Assembly (NCBI RefSeq): GCF_003851885.1
Contig: NZ_BHZE01000007.1
Span: 1-64,000, forward strand
Direction: 5' to 3'
DNA from: Thermaurantimonas aggregans
GTDB taxonomy: Bacteria > Bacteroidota > Bacteroidia > Flavobacteriales > Schleiferiaceae
Length of the DNA: 64,000 bases
The position numbers and the translations under genes are program-made. Below the pieces are notes generated by a model. It ran no database searches, was not told the origin of the DNA, and worked only from the letters and a program-made list of their open reading frames with translations. The first letter of the stretch is position 1; each line of letters opens with the position of its first letter. Positions 1-9,061 of this stretch are shown here, one piece after another.

Positions 1-90
1 GCCGGGTTGCTGTTTAAAGACTACTCGCCTCACTTAAAATGTCTATGATGGCTCTAATTTACTTCAATTAAGGGTTTTATCAAAATAAAA

Positions 91-124
91 AAGAAGGCGT
101 CCTTTACTTTTTGGACACCTTCTT
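91..124 (-). terminator. Rho-independent terminator of the YceI gene
   Basis: Two 12-base arms (91-102 and 113-124) form a hairpin around a 10-base loop. Read on the minus strand the single imperfect position becomes a G-U wobble, and the hairpin is followed by a T-rich run (plus strand A-rich at 81-90). This fits termination of the minus-strand gene that stops at 129. Confidence 0.85.
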
Positions 125-128
125 TTTC

Positions 129-671
129 TTAAGCTTTAATCAGTTGAATCTCGCCCAATAGCTTCACTTCATCGCTTACCAATACACCACCACTTTCGAG
201 AACAGCATTCCAGGTAAGTCCCCAATCTTTGCGATTGATCTTGGCAGTAAATGAGAAACCTGCTTTTTCGTTGCCCCAAGGGTCTTTGTTTATGCCTCCA
301 AACTCCGTATGGAGTACCACTTCTTTTGTCACGTCTTTGATGGTGAGTTTTCCTTTGATTTCATAGGCGTCTGAGGAAGTTTTGTAGGCCTTACCCTCAA
401 AGGTCATTACTGGAAATTTTTCGCAGTCAAAGAAATCAGCGCTGCGCAAGTGTGCATCGCGGTCGTCGTAGTTTGTAAAGATGCTTGATGTTTCAACGGT
501 AGCTTTTACCAAGGCATTTTCTAAAGTGCTGCCTTCAGTAATTACTTCAGCTGAAAATTTTCGGAACTCACCCTTAACGTGGGTAATCATTAAATGCTTA
601 ACTCTGAAAAGCAATTCGCTGTGAGCGTTGTCCACTACCCATTTTGTGTTCGTTTGTGTTGCTGTTTCCAT
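129..671 (-). CDS. YceI family protein
   Basis: This 180-residue protein is a complete YceI-like lipocalin-fold domain. The opening W-x-V-D-x-x-H-S pattern (about residues 11-18), the F-x-V-x-H segment and the late D-W-G-L-T-W motif are typical of the family, which forms an eight-stranded barrel that binds polyisoprenoid or other amphiphilic ligands. Unlike the periplasmic E. coli protein it has no signal peptide, since it begins with a polar METATQTN stretch, so a cytoplasmic location is likely. It is a single-gene unit with its own terminator just downstream and a divergent neighbour at 840. The exact ligand cannot be inferred. Confidence 0.9.
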   Translation of the reverse strand: METATQTNTKWVVDNAHSELLFRVKHLMITHVKGEFRKFSAEVITEGSTLENALVKATVETSSIFTNYDDRDAHLRSADFFDCEKFPVMTFEGKAYKTSSDAYEIKGKLTIKDVTKEVVLHTEFGGINKDPWGNEKAGFSFTAKINRKDWGLTWNAVLESGGVLVSDEVKLLGEIQLIKA

Positions 672-813
672 ATTTTATTTGTTTTTACATCTTTTGTATA
701 TACATTTATTTTGAAAAAAAAGTTTTTTCTGTTTTAACGACAAATAGCCAAGAAATTGAAAATTATTTTTTGAAGTGAGACTTGAGTCAAAAACAATTAA
801 AAGTGATAAAAGT

Positions 814-821
814 TATATTTG
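814..821 (+). promoter_or_regulatory. Bacteroidota -7 box (TATATTTG)
   Basis: An exact match to the TAnnTTTG -7 consensus lies 19 bases before the start codon at 840. No TTG -33 element is visible at the usual spacing, so only the -7 box is called. Confidence 0.5.
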
Positions 822-839
822 TGAAAATTTTGAAGAGTC

Positions 840-1538
840 ATGCAGCTTGAAGTCAATTTGGTAAATGAGCTTCGTGCCATTCGCAAAAGGAGTTCTGTCG
901 ATAAAAGCAGATCTGTTCAGTATCAAAACGAACCTAATGAATCTATTTTGAACCGCATTAAAGGCGGTACAGGCAAAACTACAGAATTAAATCACCTGGA
1001 CGCCGATCGAATCTTCTCAATTGAGGATATTCGTGAGCTCTGCATACAGTATAGATTGAGATTTTTAGATGCATCGCGCTTTGCCAATGAAATTCCTGAG
1101 GAAGCATTTGAGGAAATTCGAAAAATTCAAGGCGTAGAGCAAAAAAATCTTGAAGGTTTTAAAATCGTAGCTCCTGCATCGATGTTTCACCTCATTCAAA
1201 AAGATAAGGACCCCATGCTCTTTCTCGACATGGGCCATGGAAAGTACTATCTGATTCACAAATGGGGAAAAGATCTCAAAGTGTGGAGGAAATGGCTTGT
1301 ATATCCGATGCGCAGCTTTGAGACTTTTTTGTCCACTCTTGTTGCCATCGCTTTTATTGGAGCTATTTTGCCATCTGACTCAGTGATGATGGGGCCATAT
1401 GATTCTTCGGCGTTACCTATCCGCGTGATCTTCTTTTTCTACCTTGTACTCGCTCTGAGTGGATTGGGCGCTTTGTATGGATACTCCCGCATGAAGGATT
1501 TTTCGAATAATCTCTGGAATTCTAAATATACCCTGTAA
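840..1538 (+). CDS. Hypothetical protein with two C-terminal membrane helices
   Basis: I do not recognise this 232-residue protein. The N-terminal two thirds are soluble and charged; the C-terminal third holds two likely transmembrane helices (about residues 160-180 and 195-215) separated by a short loop. It contains G-G-T-G-K-T-T around residues 42-48, which resembles a P-loop, but no Walker B or nucleotide-binding fold follows, so I read no ATPase activity from it. It has a -7 promoter box upstream and a strong terminator downstream, so it is probably transcribed alone. The architecture suggests a membrane-anchored protein with a cytoplasmic N-terminal domain. Confidence 0.75.
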   Translation: MQLEVNLVNELRAIRKRSSVDKSRSVQYQNEPNESILNRIKGGTGKTTELNHLDADRIFSIEDIRELCIQYRLRFLDASRFANEIPEEAFEEIRKIQGVEQKNLEGFKIVAPASMFHLIQKDKDPMLFLDMGHGKYYLIHKWGKDLKVWRKWLVYPMRSFETFLSTLVAIAFIGAILPSDSVMMGPYDSSALPIRVIFFFYLVLALSGLGALYGYSRMKDFSNNLWNSKYTL

Positions 1539-1558
1539 GCATTTCTTTCGCGCTTCTT

Positions 1559-1590
1559 AGGCCGACCATCAGGTCGGCCTTTTATTTTTT
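1559..1590 (+). terminator. Rho-independent terminator
   Basis: Perfect 9-bp arms (1559-1567 and 1572-1580, AGGCCGACC and its complement) around a 4-base loop are followed by TTTATTTTTT. The hairpin lies 20 bases after the stop codon of the 840-1538 gene. Confidence 0.95.
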
Positions 1591-1656
1591 GCGCTTTAAG
1601 TGTATGTAAAGAAGTAAATTGCGCCGATTAAAAAAAGTGTATAATTCAAGATTTTC

Positions 1657-4041
1657 ATGTGGGATCGATTAGCTGTTTGGATTATCCGACAGCCGATTTT
1701 AATGTCTGTATTGCTGGCGATCTCTTTGTCGTTTGCTCTGTATAAGGCAGATGATGTCAGTATGAGTTATCAGTTTAGCCGTCTTCTGCCCACCACTGAT
1801 TCTGTACACATTCAATATCAGTGGTTCAAAGATCATTTTTCACAGGTGAGCAACACCATTGTGCTCGCCACAGCTACTGAGCATTTACAGGATTCATTAT
1901 TTATACACCAATGGACCTCACTGGCTGATAAAATTCGCAGTGTCGACGGTGTATCAGGAATCTTTACATTTAAAGATGCTTTAAATGTGCTTAAAATTCC
2001 TGAAACTGGTTCATTTAAAATCCAAAAAGTCTTTTCCTCCAAAAACGAACATGATCCCTGGACTACAGTATTGACCGACTCATTGCCTTTTTACAGGGGC
2101 GTTTTTACAGATTCAGCACGTACGGCCACTATAGCCTACATACAGCTGGACCCTACGATGCTCTACAATGCAGAAATTATTCGAATTATTAACGAAATCA
2201 AAGCTATAGTTGAACAGTTTGAAAGCGACTCACATTTAGATGTACACATTTCGGGTATTCCCTTTCTGCGGATGGGAAATGTTACACAGCTCAAAAGCGA
2301 AATTTATCTGTTTGTAGCCTTGGCTACGCTGGTTACAGCCTTGCTTTTTTACCTATTTCTCAGAAGTTTTAAAGCTACGATTATCTCTTTGATTATCGTG
2401 GCGATTGGGGTGGTATGGTCATTGGCACTCATGGCCATTTTCGGATTCGAAATTACCCTACTTACCAGTCTGATTCCTCCTTTGGTAATTGTTATAGGAA
2501 TACCGAATTGCATCTTTCTTATCAACAAGTTTCATTATGAATTTAAAAACCATAAAAACAGAGTCTTAGCGTTACAACGCACCATTTCAAAAATTGGCAA
2601 TGCCATCTTTTTTAGCAATCTGACCACAGCTCTTGGATTTTTTGCGCTTGCGTTTACAAAAAGTGCTGCGCTGGTTGAATTTGGCCTTGTAGCTTCTATC
2701 AGCATCGTTTTGATTTTTATTCATTCTCTCATAGTAATAACGCTCTATTTCTTGTACGCACCTGCACCCAAAGAGCGCCACATGCAGCACTTCGACCGCC
2801 GATGGGTAAATAAATGGACTGGAATGCTTCAAAAAGTCGTCTTTAATTACAGAGGTTGGGTATTTGGCGTAAATGTTCTGATTGTAATTGTATCAATTGT
2901 CGGTTTAGTGCGTATAAAAACCTCAGGGCGCATCACCGATGACTTGAGTCGAAATAGTAAAACGTTCACTGATTTAAAGTTTATTGAAGAAAAATTCAAC
3001 GGCATCGAACCCGTAGAAATCATCATCGATACCGGCAAAAAATTTGGCGCAAAACAATACAGCAACTTACAGCTTTTATACAAAATTCAAGATTCCTTAA
3101 AAGCCTATGGGATATCGCGCAGCTTATCGCTTGCTGATGCTGCTTCCTTTGCTACTCAGGCATTTTACAACGGAAACAGCGCCATGTATCGCATCCCTAC
3201 CAGACAAGAAAGCCGTTTTATGGCGCGCTTTTTAAAAAGTTTAGAGTCTCAAAATACGCAGGTCTCAGGTACCTTGTATGACCCCACAGAGCGCTACTTG
3301 CGAATTCATTTTCAGGTAAAAGATCTTTCGACACATGAAATGAAAAAGCTCAAACAGCAAATCTCATCAATGCTCACAAATGTGCTGAGTGACAAAGGAT
3401 TTACCGGTTTTGTAACCGGTGCTGGTGTACTTTTTTTAGAAGGTACAGAATACCTAGTAAAAAACCTCTTTCAAAGCCTCAGCATTGCTATAGCTCTTAT
3501 TGCATTGCTGATGTTTTACTTGTTTAAATCGTGGAAAATGGTACTCATTAGCCTGATTACCAATTTGATTCCACTTATTTTCACTGCCGGGGTTATGGGA
3601 TTTGCCGGTGTTCCATTGAAGCCATCAACCCTTCTGGTATTTGGCATCGCTTTCGGAATATCAGTGGACGACACCATTCACTTTTTGGCCAAATACCGCC
3701 AGGAGTTGCAAAAAACCAACTGGAATATACCCGATAGCATTCGCCTGGCTATTCATGAGACTGGCATAAGTATGTTTTACACATCAGTAATCCTTTTCTG
3801 TGGCTTTATCATATTTACCTTTTCGAGTTTTGGCGGCACGGTGGCTTTGGGCCTATTGGTATCGCTTACGCTGTTGATTGCTATGTTAACCAATCTCTTT
3901 CTGCTCCCATCCTTTGCTTTAGCACTTCACAAGCATTTAGCTGACGAAGATTTTGAAAACCCACCGCTAACGGTCGTTGATCCCGATGACCAATCGGACG
4001 ATGAACTCACAGAGAAGGAATCAATTATAGAATCAAAGTAA
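1657..4041 (+). CDS. RND/MMPL family transporter
   Basis: At 794 residues this is a two-repeat RND exporter of the MMPL type. Each half has one N-terminal helix, a large periplasmic loop and a block of five helices (about residues 215-380 and 610-765). The second block carries F-G-I-S-V-D-D-T-I-H-F in its fourth helix, the conserved acidic pair expected for proton coupling. Relatives move lipids, hopanoids or hydrophobic molecules across or out of the inner membrane; no fusion-protein or outer-membrane partner lies beside it, which favours lipid trafficking over tripartite drug efflux. The C-terminus is a short acidic tail. Its stop overlaps the convergent bshB1 gene by 9 bp. Confidence 0.9.
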   Translation: MWDRLAVWIIRQPILMSVLLAISLSFALYKADDVSMSYQFSRLLPTTDSVHIQYQWFKDHFSQVSNTIVLATATEHLQDSLFIHQWTSLADKIRSVDGVSGIFTFKDALNVLKIPETGSFKIQKVFSSKNEHDPWTTVLTDSLPFYRGVFTDSARTATIAYIQLDPTMLYNAEIIRIINEIKAIVEQFESDSHLDVHISGIPFLRMGNVTQLKSEIYLFVALATLVTALLFYLFLRSFKATIISLIIVAIGVVWSLALMAIFGFEITLLTSLIPPLVIVIGIPNCIFLINKFHYEFKNHKNRVLALQRTISKIGNAIFFSNLTTALGFFALAFTKSAALVEFGLVASISIVLIFIHSLIVITLYFLYAPAPKERHMQHFDRRWVNKWTGMLQKVVFNYRGWVFGVNVLIVIVSIVGLVRIKTSGRITDDLSRNSKTFTDLKFIEEKFNGIEPVEIIIDTGKKFGAKQYSNLQLLYKIQDSLKAYGISRSLSLADAASFATQAFYNGNSAMYRIPTRQESRFMARFLKSLESQNTQVSGTLYDPTERYLRIHFQVKDLSTHEMKKLKQQISSMLTNVLSDKGFTGFVTGAGVLFLEGTEYLVKNLFQSLSIAIALIALLMFYLFKSWKMVLISLITNLIPLIFTAGVMGFAGVPLKPSTLLVFGIAFGISVDDTIHFLAKYRQELQKTNWNIPDSIRLAIHETGISMFYTSVILFCGFIIFTFSSFGGTVALGLLVSLTLLIAMLTNLFLLPSFALALHKHLADEDFENPPLTVVDPDDQSDDELTEKESIIESK

Positions 4042-4749
4042 CTCTGAGAGGCTTTTGATGCCCGGCGTACGCGAAAAGATAAAGCCTTCTCCGTGTTGAG
4101 TGCCGATGAGGCGACCCATATCGCGGGCCCTGTATTCGATGCTGTCTAAAAATTCTTTTGAACTTATCACCGTTTCAGGCTCCTTGCTCTCCGGATTGTA
4201 AAGCTGTGATTTATGCGCCAGACAAGAATCTATCTTCTGCTGAAAATATCCCGTTATATCAACGATTATGTCGGGCTGTAGATTGATAAACTGGATGTAG
4301 TGCATTAGCAATTGTGGCCTCCAAGGGGCTTGAGGTAGGCCTTCCCAAGTTGTTTTAAGCTTTGAAAATCCGGCAGAAAAAACCGCTTTAGCTACCAGTT
4401 GAGCAGCAGCTCCGTGGTCGGGATGGCGATCGTGAGGGGCATTGGCTATTACAATGCGAGGCCTGCAGTGGCGAATGACCTTCACTACTTCTATCACCGA
4501 CTTTTCATCTGCAGTAATCCATCCATCGGATAAGTAGCAGTTGTAACGAGCTGATGCTTTGAGAATTTCAGCAGCCATTTGTGATTCTTGCACTCTGATT
4601 TCGGGCGTGCCGCGAGTGCCCATTTCGCCTTGAGTCAGATCGAGAATTGCTACTTTGTACCCTAAATCTACATGTTTGGCCAAAGTACCTCCGGCGCCGA
4701 GCTCTACATCGTCGGGATGAGCGCCAATGGCCAATATATCTACTTGCAT
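4033..4749 (-). CDS. bshB1: Bacillithiol biosynthesis deacetylase BshB1
   Basis: This 238-residue protein belongs to the PIG-L/LmbE zinc deacetylases and matches BshB1. It begins with the zinc-binding A-H-P-D-D motif (residues 13-17) and has the later H-x-D-H-x-D-H-G motif around residues 101-108 that supplies the remaining metal ligands. BshB1 removes the acetyl group from N-acetylglucosaminyl-malate, giving the amine to which BshC adds cysteine to form bacillithiol. No bshA or bshC is present in the window. It has a -7 box with an overlapping palindrome upstream, so it may be regulated individually. Confidence 0.93.
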   Translation of the reverse strand: MQVDILAIGAHPDDVELGAGGTLAKHVDLGYKVAILDLTQGEMGTRGTPEIRVQESQMAAEILKASARYNCYLSDGWITADEKSVIEVVKVIRHCRPRIVIANAPHDRHPDHGAAAQLVAKAVFSAGFSKLKTTWEGLPQAPWRPQLLMHYIQFINLQPDIIVDITGYFQQKIDSCLAHKSQLYNPESKEPETVISSKEFLDSIEYRARDMGRLIGTQHGEGFIFSRTPGIKSLSELL

Positions 4750-4772
4750 TTCAAAACTTTAAATTTCGACAG

Positions 4773-4793
4773 CAAAAGTATGTAACTACATAC
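4773..4793 (-). promoter_or_regulatory. bshB1 promoter box with overlapping palindrome
   Basis: The minus strand carries TACTTTTG (plus strand 4773-4780), an exact TAnnTTTG -7 box 24 bases before the bshB1 start. It is overlapped by a 16-bp inverted repeat, GTATGTAACTACATAC (4778-4793). A protein bound there would cover the -7 region, so this is a candidate repressor operator; that role is inference. Confidence 0.45.
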
Positions 4794-4909
4794 ATTGTTG
4801 CCGGTTTTTAAAATGTTACAAAAAAATTATTTTTTGCGTTACCAAGCCTTTGCTTCACTATGTTAGAAATATCCAATATTTGCATGAGAAGTAAATTAGG
4901 TCGCCTGGT

Positions 4910-7393
4910 ATGTCAAGTGAGATTGATTTTTTGTGGGATCTGCATTCAGCCTTCGAATTTTCAAACAGCATTGGAAATTCACACCACCTTATCCCTATGC
5001 TGCAAGAGAGCCTTGTACCTCTGATGAAATCGCTTAAACTCAAAAATATACTCGTAATCAAACGCGATTCATCTACTTCAGAGCTCTCCGTTATTTATAG
5101 TATTAAGGAATACGAAGGAATTACCGAAATAAGTGAAGCACTCGATTGGCTTTCTTCGCTTGTAAAAAAAGGCACTGAAACCATTGACAGCCACTTACCT
5201 ACCCGTCCAGGTGACATTAACAACAGCACTGCCATCTGGCCTCTGAAAGACTTTGGCTACTTGCTTTTGTATGCTGACGCTCTGAATTACTCAGAAAGTT
5301 TTGCCAAATCGCTTTCCATACCTCTGCAAAAACTCGCCCTGGCGTGTAAAAACTGCGAGCTCTTCGAAGAGCTTGACATGGAACGCAAAAAGTTTGAAGC
5401 CCTCTTTCAATCGTCAAATGCAGTAACTGCCCTGATTGATCGTGAAGGCAGAATACTCGACTGCAACGAACGCTTTAAAATACTGGCAGGTGACGCTCGC
5501 CACCTATTGGCCAATATGTTGATCGAAAAGGTTGATTTTATCAACTCAAAGTCTGAAAAAAAACTTCTTTCTAAAGCTATTTCCGAAGCTCTTGAAAAAA
5601 AGAAAAAACAACACCTGCACATCAACTCCTTCTTCAATGGCAGAAACTATCACTTCGAAGTGAGTCTTACGCCCCTGCACTTCGAAGAGAGCAATACCAT
5701 TACAGTGCTGCTCGAAGCGTACGATGTATCGAGAGTATATGAACTGCAAGAGGACCTTAAGCGCGAGAGCAACTTGCTACGCACCGTAATAGAAATTATC
5801 CCTGATGCTGTATTTGTAAAAGACAAGGAAGGCCGCCGTATTATCTCGAACAAAAAGGACGCTGAATTTGCTGGTGCGGAATCAAACGATGAAATCATCG
5901 GCAAGACAAACGCCGAAATCTACCCGCCGGAGCATGCCGAGGTATTTACAAGTGATGACTACATCGTGCTGCAAGAAGGCACCTCTGTAATCAACCGCGA
6001 GCATTTCTTCATCAATAAAAAAGGAAATGTGTACTGGCTGCAAATGTCAAAAGTGCCCCTTCTTGACGAAAATGGTCAGGTGTATGGGCTGGTAGGCATC
6101 AGCCGAGACATTAGCCAGATAAAAGAACTCATACGAGACCTAAAGTATCGAGCCGACTTCGAAATGCTTCTCGTCGAACTGTCGGCAAGCTTTATCAACT
6201 CCGTACAAGGCGAGCTCGACGAAAAAATCAACAAAGCCCTGGAGCGCGTAGGGCGCTTCTGCGAAGCCGACCGCGTATATGTTTTCCAATACGACGAGCC
6301 GGGTAAAGTAATGAGCAATACCCATGAATGGTGTGCCGAAGGCATCACCCCAGAAAAGGACAACCTACAGATGATCCCGGCCGACATCATCCCGCAGTGG
6401 CACGAAAAACTACAGCGCCTTGAGATCATTCACATACCCGATGTTCAAAAACTACCTGAAGACTGGCAGACCGTAAAAGAGATTCTCGAACCTCAAGGCA
6501 TACAATCGCTCGTGGTTGTGCCAATGGTAGTAAACGAAAGGCTCGTAGGATTTGCAGGCTTCGATGCCGTGCGCTTCAAACGCGTGTGGAGCGAAGAAGA
6601 CATCAAACTGCTTCGCATCTTCGGCGACTTGCTGGCCGTGAGCATCGACCGCAAGTGGACCGATGAAAAGATCTACCGCTACAACAGCTCGCTTGAGAAA
6701 ATCAACAACGAGCTCAACCGCTTTGCTTACATCGTAAGCCACGACCTGAAAGCACCACTCCGCGCCATCAACAATCTGAGCGAATGGATCGAAGAAGACA
6801 TTGGTGACAAACTCGAAGGTGAAACCAAAGAACAGTTTAAACTGCTTCGTGGGCGGGTGCGTCGTTTAGAAAATCTCATCAACGGCATACTCGAATACTC
6901 TCGCGTGGGCCGAATCAAGTCGCGCATCGAAAGCTTTGATATCACCAAAATGCTCTCGGAGCTCATCGAGCGACTCAACATACCACCTCAGGCAGAGCTA
7001 AAAATTCAAAAAACCGAAATGTCGCTCTATTCAGAGCGTGCCGCTCTCGAAAAAGTTCTAGGCCACCTCATTCAAAACGGCATAAAGTACAACGACAAAG
7101 AAATCCCTGTGATCGAAGTAAGCTGGCTCGACCACGGCAAGGAAATCGAATTCATCGTAAAAGACAACGGCGAAGGCATCCACCCCGACTTCCACGAAAA
7201 AATCTTCCTCATGTTCCAAACGCTGAAAGCACGCGATGAAGTAGAAAGCACTGGCGTGGGCCTGGCCATCGTAAAGAAAATCATCGAAGACAAAGGCGGA
7301 CGCATCTGGCTGGAATCGACCCCAGGCGTCGGATCCACTTTTCACTTCATTTGGCCGAAGTATGAAAAAAAAGAAACTCTCCTTAACGTATGA
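4910..7393 (+). CDS. PAS-PAS-GAF sensor histidine kinase
   Basis: This 827-residue soluble kinase shows an uncharacterised N-terminal sensing region (1-150), two PAS domains (about 160-270 and 285-405), a GAF domain (about 425-590), a HisKA dimerisation domain with phospho-acceptor His611 in S-H-D-L-K-A-P-L, and a C-terminal HATPase domain with N, G1 and G2 boxes (N-G-I-K-Y-N, D-N-G-E-G-I, G-V-G-L-A-I-V). The L-K-A-P-L-R-A variant of the H box is common in phytochrome-like and GAF kinases. There are no membrane helices and no receiver domain, so an unlinked response regulator must be the partner. It overlaps the next gene by 4 bp (ATGA), giving a coupled operon with a lipoprotein and a HAD hydrolase. 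Confidence 0.92.
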   Translation: MSSEIDFLWDLHSAFEFSNSIGNSHHLIPMLQESLVPLMKSLKLKNILVIKRDSSTSELSVIYSIKEYEGITEISEALDWLSSLVKKGTETIDSHLPTRPGDINNSTAIWPLKDFGYLLLYADALNYSESFAKSLSIPLQKLALACKNCELFEELDMERKKFEALFQSSNAVTALIDREGRILDCNERFKILAGDARHLLANMLIEKVDFINSKSEKKLLSKAISEALEKKKKQHLHINSFFNGRNYHFEVSLTPLHFEESNTITVLLEAYDVSRVYELQEDLKRESNLLRTVIEIIPDAVFVKDKEGRRIISNKKDAEFAGAESNDEIIGKTNAEIYPPEHAEVFTSDDYIVLQEGTSVINREHFFINKKGNVYWLQMSKVPLLDENGQVYGLVGISRDISQIKELIRDLKYRADFEMLLVELSASFINSVQGELDEKINKALERVGRFCEADRVYVFQYDEPGKVMSNTHEWCAEGITPEKDNLQMIPADIIPQWHEKLQRLEIIHIPDVQKLPEDWQTVKEILEPQGIQSLVVVPMVVNERLVGFAGFDAVRFKRVWSEEDIKLLRIFGDLLAVSIDRKWTDEKIYRYNSSLEKINNELNRFAYIVSHDLKAPLRAINNLSEWIEEDIGDKLEGETKEQFKLLRGRVRRLENLINGILEYSRVGRIKSRIESFDITKMLSELIERLNIPPQAELKIQKTEMSLYSERAALEKVLGHLIQNGIKYNDKEIPVIEVSWLDHGKEIEFIVKDNGEGIHPDFHEKIFLMFQTLKARDEVESTGVGLAIVKKIIEDKGGRIWLESTPGVGSTFHFIWPKYEKKETLLNV

Positions 7394-7869
7394 GGTTTAG
7401 CTCACTATCAATATTAATACTCGTGACAGTTAGCGCTTGTCTTTCGGGCTGTGCTACTTTGTTTTCTAAGTCAATTTATCCGGTGACCATACACTCTACT
7501 CCACAGGATGTGCGCTTTGAAGTGTTTGACCGTTACAAAAACCGAATCTTCTCTGGCACTACGCCAGAAACCGTTTATTTACCAGCTTCATACCTACCCT
7601 TTATCCGCCAGCGCTATACCATACTCATCACCGATCCAGACTTCGAAAGCGCTCAGATGCCTGTGACTTTTCACATCGATGGCTGGTATTTTGCCAATCT
7701 GTTGATACCAGCATTTGCCCCAATTGGCATGCTCATCGTTGACCCTCTATCGGGCAGCATGTTTACGCTTGATTACCACTGCCGCAGGCTTACCTTCAAC
7801 CTAAAACCGATCAAAATCTCAGAGCATCGCGACCCAATGCTCGCTGCACCTACATCCATCATCGAATGA
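7390..7869 (+). CDS. Lipoprotein with PEGA-like surface domain
   Basis: A lipoprotein signal (hydrophobic residues 5-17, lipobox L-S-G-C with Cys21) opens this 159-residue protein. The body begins with a strand pattern (P-V-T-I-H-S-T-P-Q-D-V-R-F-E-V) like a PEGA domain and continues with G-W-Y-F-A-N-L-L, I-G-M-L-I-V-D-P and G-S-M-F-T-L. I recall that order from a common family of small envelope lipoproteins of unknown role. It is translationally coupled at both ends: its ATG overlaps the kinase stop and its stop overlaps the HAD start, each as ATGA. The coupling may only reflect compact packing. Confidence 0.8.
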   Translation: MRFSSLSILILVTVSACLSGCATLFSKSIYPVTIHSTPQDVRFEVFDRYKNRIFSGTTPETVYLPASYLPFIRQRYTILITDPDFESAQMPVTFHIDGWYFANLLIPAFAPIGMLIVDPLSGSMFTLDYHCRRLTFNLKPIKISEHRDPMLAAPTSIIE

Positions 7870-8513
7870 AAGAGATTAAAAACATCATTTGGGACTTTGG
7901 CATTGTGCTCATCGATCTCAACATGGAGCACTTCCACCAGCAGTGCCAAGCTCATGGCATCAAGTCAAACATCAACATTCTATCTACCCACTTTTCACAT
8001 ACATACGAGAAAGGCCTCATCAGCGAGCACGAATTCTTTCGCGAGGCTAAGCTGCTATTTCCGCGCTGGGTTAGTTACCCAACCATCAAGGCCATTTGGA
8101 ACTCCATGCTCGGCCACATACCAGACGAAAAAATAAGACTGCTCCACAAGATCCGGAAAGCCGGCTATGCACAAGTGCTGTGCTCTAACACCAATCCCAC
8201 CCACATACGCCACATTTGGCAAAGCCACGGTCCCTACACCACTCAACGCTTCAAAAAGGCCTTTCAGCAGCTGTACCTCAGCTATGAATACAACTTACGC
8301 AAGCCTGAGCCCGAATTTTTTAACCTAATCATCGACCAAATGGGCTGGCTCTCAAGCGAAACCCTGTTAATTGACGACAACGAGCACAATATCGACGCAG
8401 CCTCATCGCTCGGCATGCACGTACTCCACTACACCGGCGAAGAGAGCCTCAAATACTTTGACACAGCTCTACCAAAGCTCCATGCGCATCGCGCGGGTGC
8501 ACAAAGCAAATGA
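7866..8513 (+). CDS. HAD family hydrolase (subfamily IA)
   Basis: This 215-residue protein has the haloacid dehalogenase motifs. Motif I is I-W-D-F-G-I-V-L-I-D (residues 8-17, Asp10 the likely nucleophile), motif II is V-L-C-S-N-T-N around residues 99-105, and motif IV is L-L-I-D-D-N-E-H-N near residue 160. The arrangement with a helical cap after motif I is that of YihX-like phosphatases acting on small sugar phosphates or FMN-like substrates; the substrate cannot be named. Its last 65 bases overlap the 3' end of the oppositely oriented epimerase gene. Confidence 0.88.
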   Translation: MKEIKNIIWDFGIVLIDLNMEHFHQQCQAHGIKSNINILSTHFSHTYEKGLISEHEFFREAKLLFPRWVSYPTIKAIWNSMLGHIPDEKIRLLHKIRKAGYAQVLCSNTNPTHIRHIWQSHGPYTTQRFKKAFQQLYLSYEYNLRKPEPEFFNLIIDQMGWLSSETLLIDDNEHNIDAASSLGMHVLHYTGEESLKYFDTALPKLHAHRAGAQSK

Positions 8514-8850
8514 GCTTGTCGTCGGCCCCGTGCTTAGGAGCCTCGTTCAGAAGGGTAAAGCCCTGTTGGCGCAATCTTTCCATCTCCGCCACAATATCTT
8601 CAACCTCATACGCTACATGGTGTATGCCCTCACCGCGTTTTTCGATAAACTTAGCAATGGCACTCTCAGGAGCTGTAGCCTGTAGCAGCTCAATTTTATT
8701 CGGCCCGGCCATAAAAAACGACGTAATCACGTGCTCTGACTCCACCGTTTCGCGCTTGTAGGGCGGCACACCGAGCAGTTGTGTATAGCGCTTTTCGGCC
8801 TCTTCCAGATTTTTCACGGCTATGCCGAGGTGTTCTATTTTTCCAAGCAT
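8449..8850 (-). CDS. mce: Methylmalonyl-CoA epimerase
   Basis: The 133-residue protein is a single glyoxalase-fold (VOC) module pair with the epimerase signatures I-E-H-L-G-I-A-V near the N-terminus (metal-binding His7), I-E-L-L-Q, G-E-G-I-H-H-V-A-Y-E-V around residues 73-83 and a terminal G-A-L-V-E-L. It interconverts (S)- and (R)-methylmalonyl-CoA with a divalent cobalt-type metal, linking propionyl-CoA and succinyl-CoA metabolism. Mutase and carboxylase genes are not in the window. Its 3' end overlaps the convergent HAD gene by 65 bp. A GC-rich dispersed element starts 73 bases upstream on the other strand. Confidence 0.93.
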   Translation of the reverse strand: MLGKIEHLGIAVKNLEEAEKRYTQLLGVPPYKRETVESEHVITSFFMAGPNKIELLQATAPESAIAKFIEKRGEGIHHVAYEVEDIVAEMERLRQQGFTLLNEAPKHGADDKLICFVHPRDAHGALVELCQSI

Positions 8851-8923
8851 TTCACAACCAGTTTTCTTCGCACGAAAATACTCAGCTCTTTTTCTGATTT
8901 TTTTTTGATTTTTTTACGTATTT

Positions 8924-9061
8924 GGGCGTGCCCCTCACTTCCTTCGCTGCGCTCAGTCGTTCGGGTCGGGCTACTCTGGGGTACGCTTCGCTTCCGTGCT
9001 TCGGCAGCGCTTCGCTTCGCCTTCGCACCGCGCTACCGCGCGCCCGCCGTATCCCTCACGC
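8924..9061 (+). repeat. GC-rich dispersed element, copy A (short type)
   Basis: The element opens with GGGCGTGCCCC and closes with TCCCTCACGC, so its ends can pair (GCGTG with CACGC). A T-rich tract precedes it, as in the other three copies. Internally it shares the words CGCTTCGCTTCCGTGCTTCG and CACCGCGCT with copy C (34465-34590). In place of the strong first hairpin of the other copies it has a different, poorly paired block rich in TTCGCTGCGCTC. Confidence 0.75.

Noticed and set aside
960-985. Walker A-like GGTGKTT in the hypothetical protein at 840-1538
   Set aside because: No matching Walker B, no Rossmann-like pattern; position in a polar N-terminal region suggests chance.
5217-7345. 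Several minus-strand frames inside the histidine kinase gene
   Set aside because: Shadow frames of a clear multi-domain kinase.
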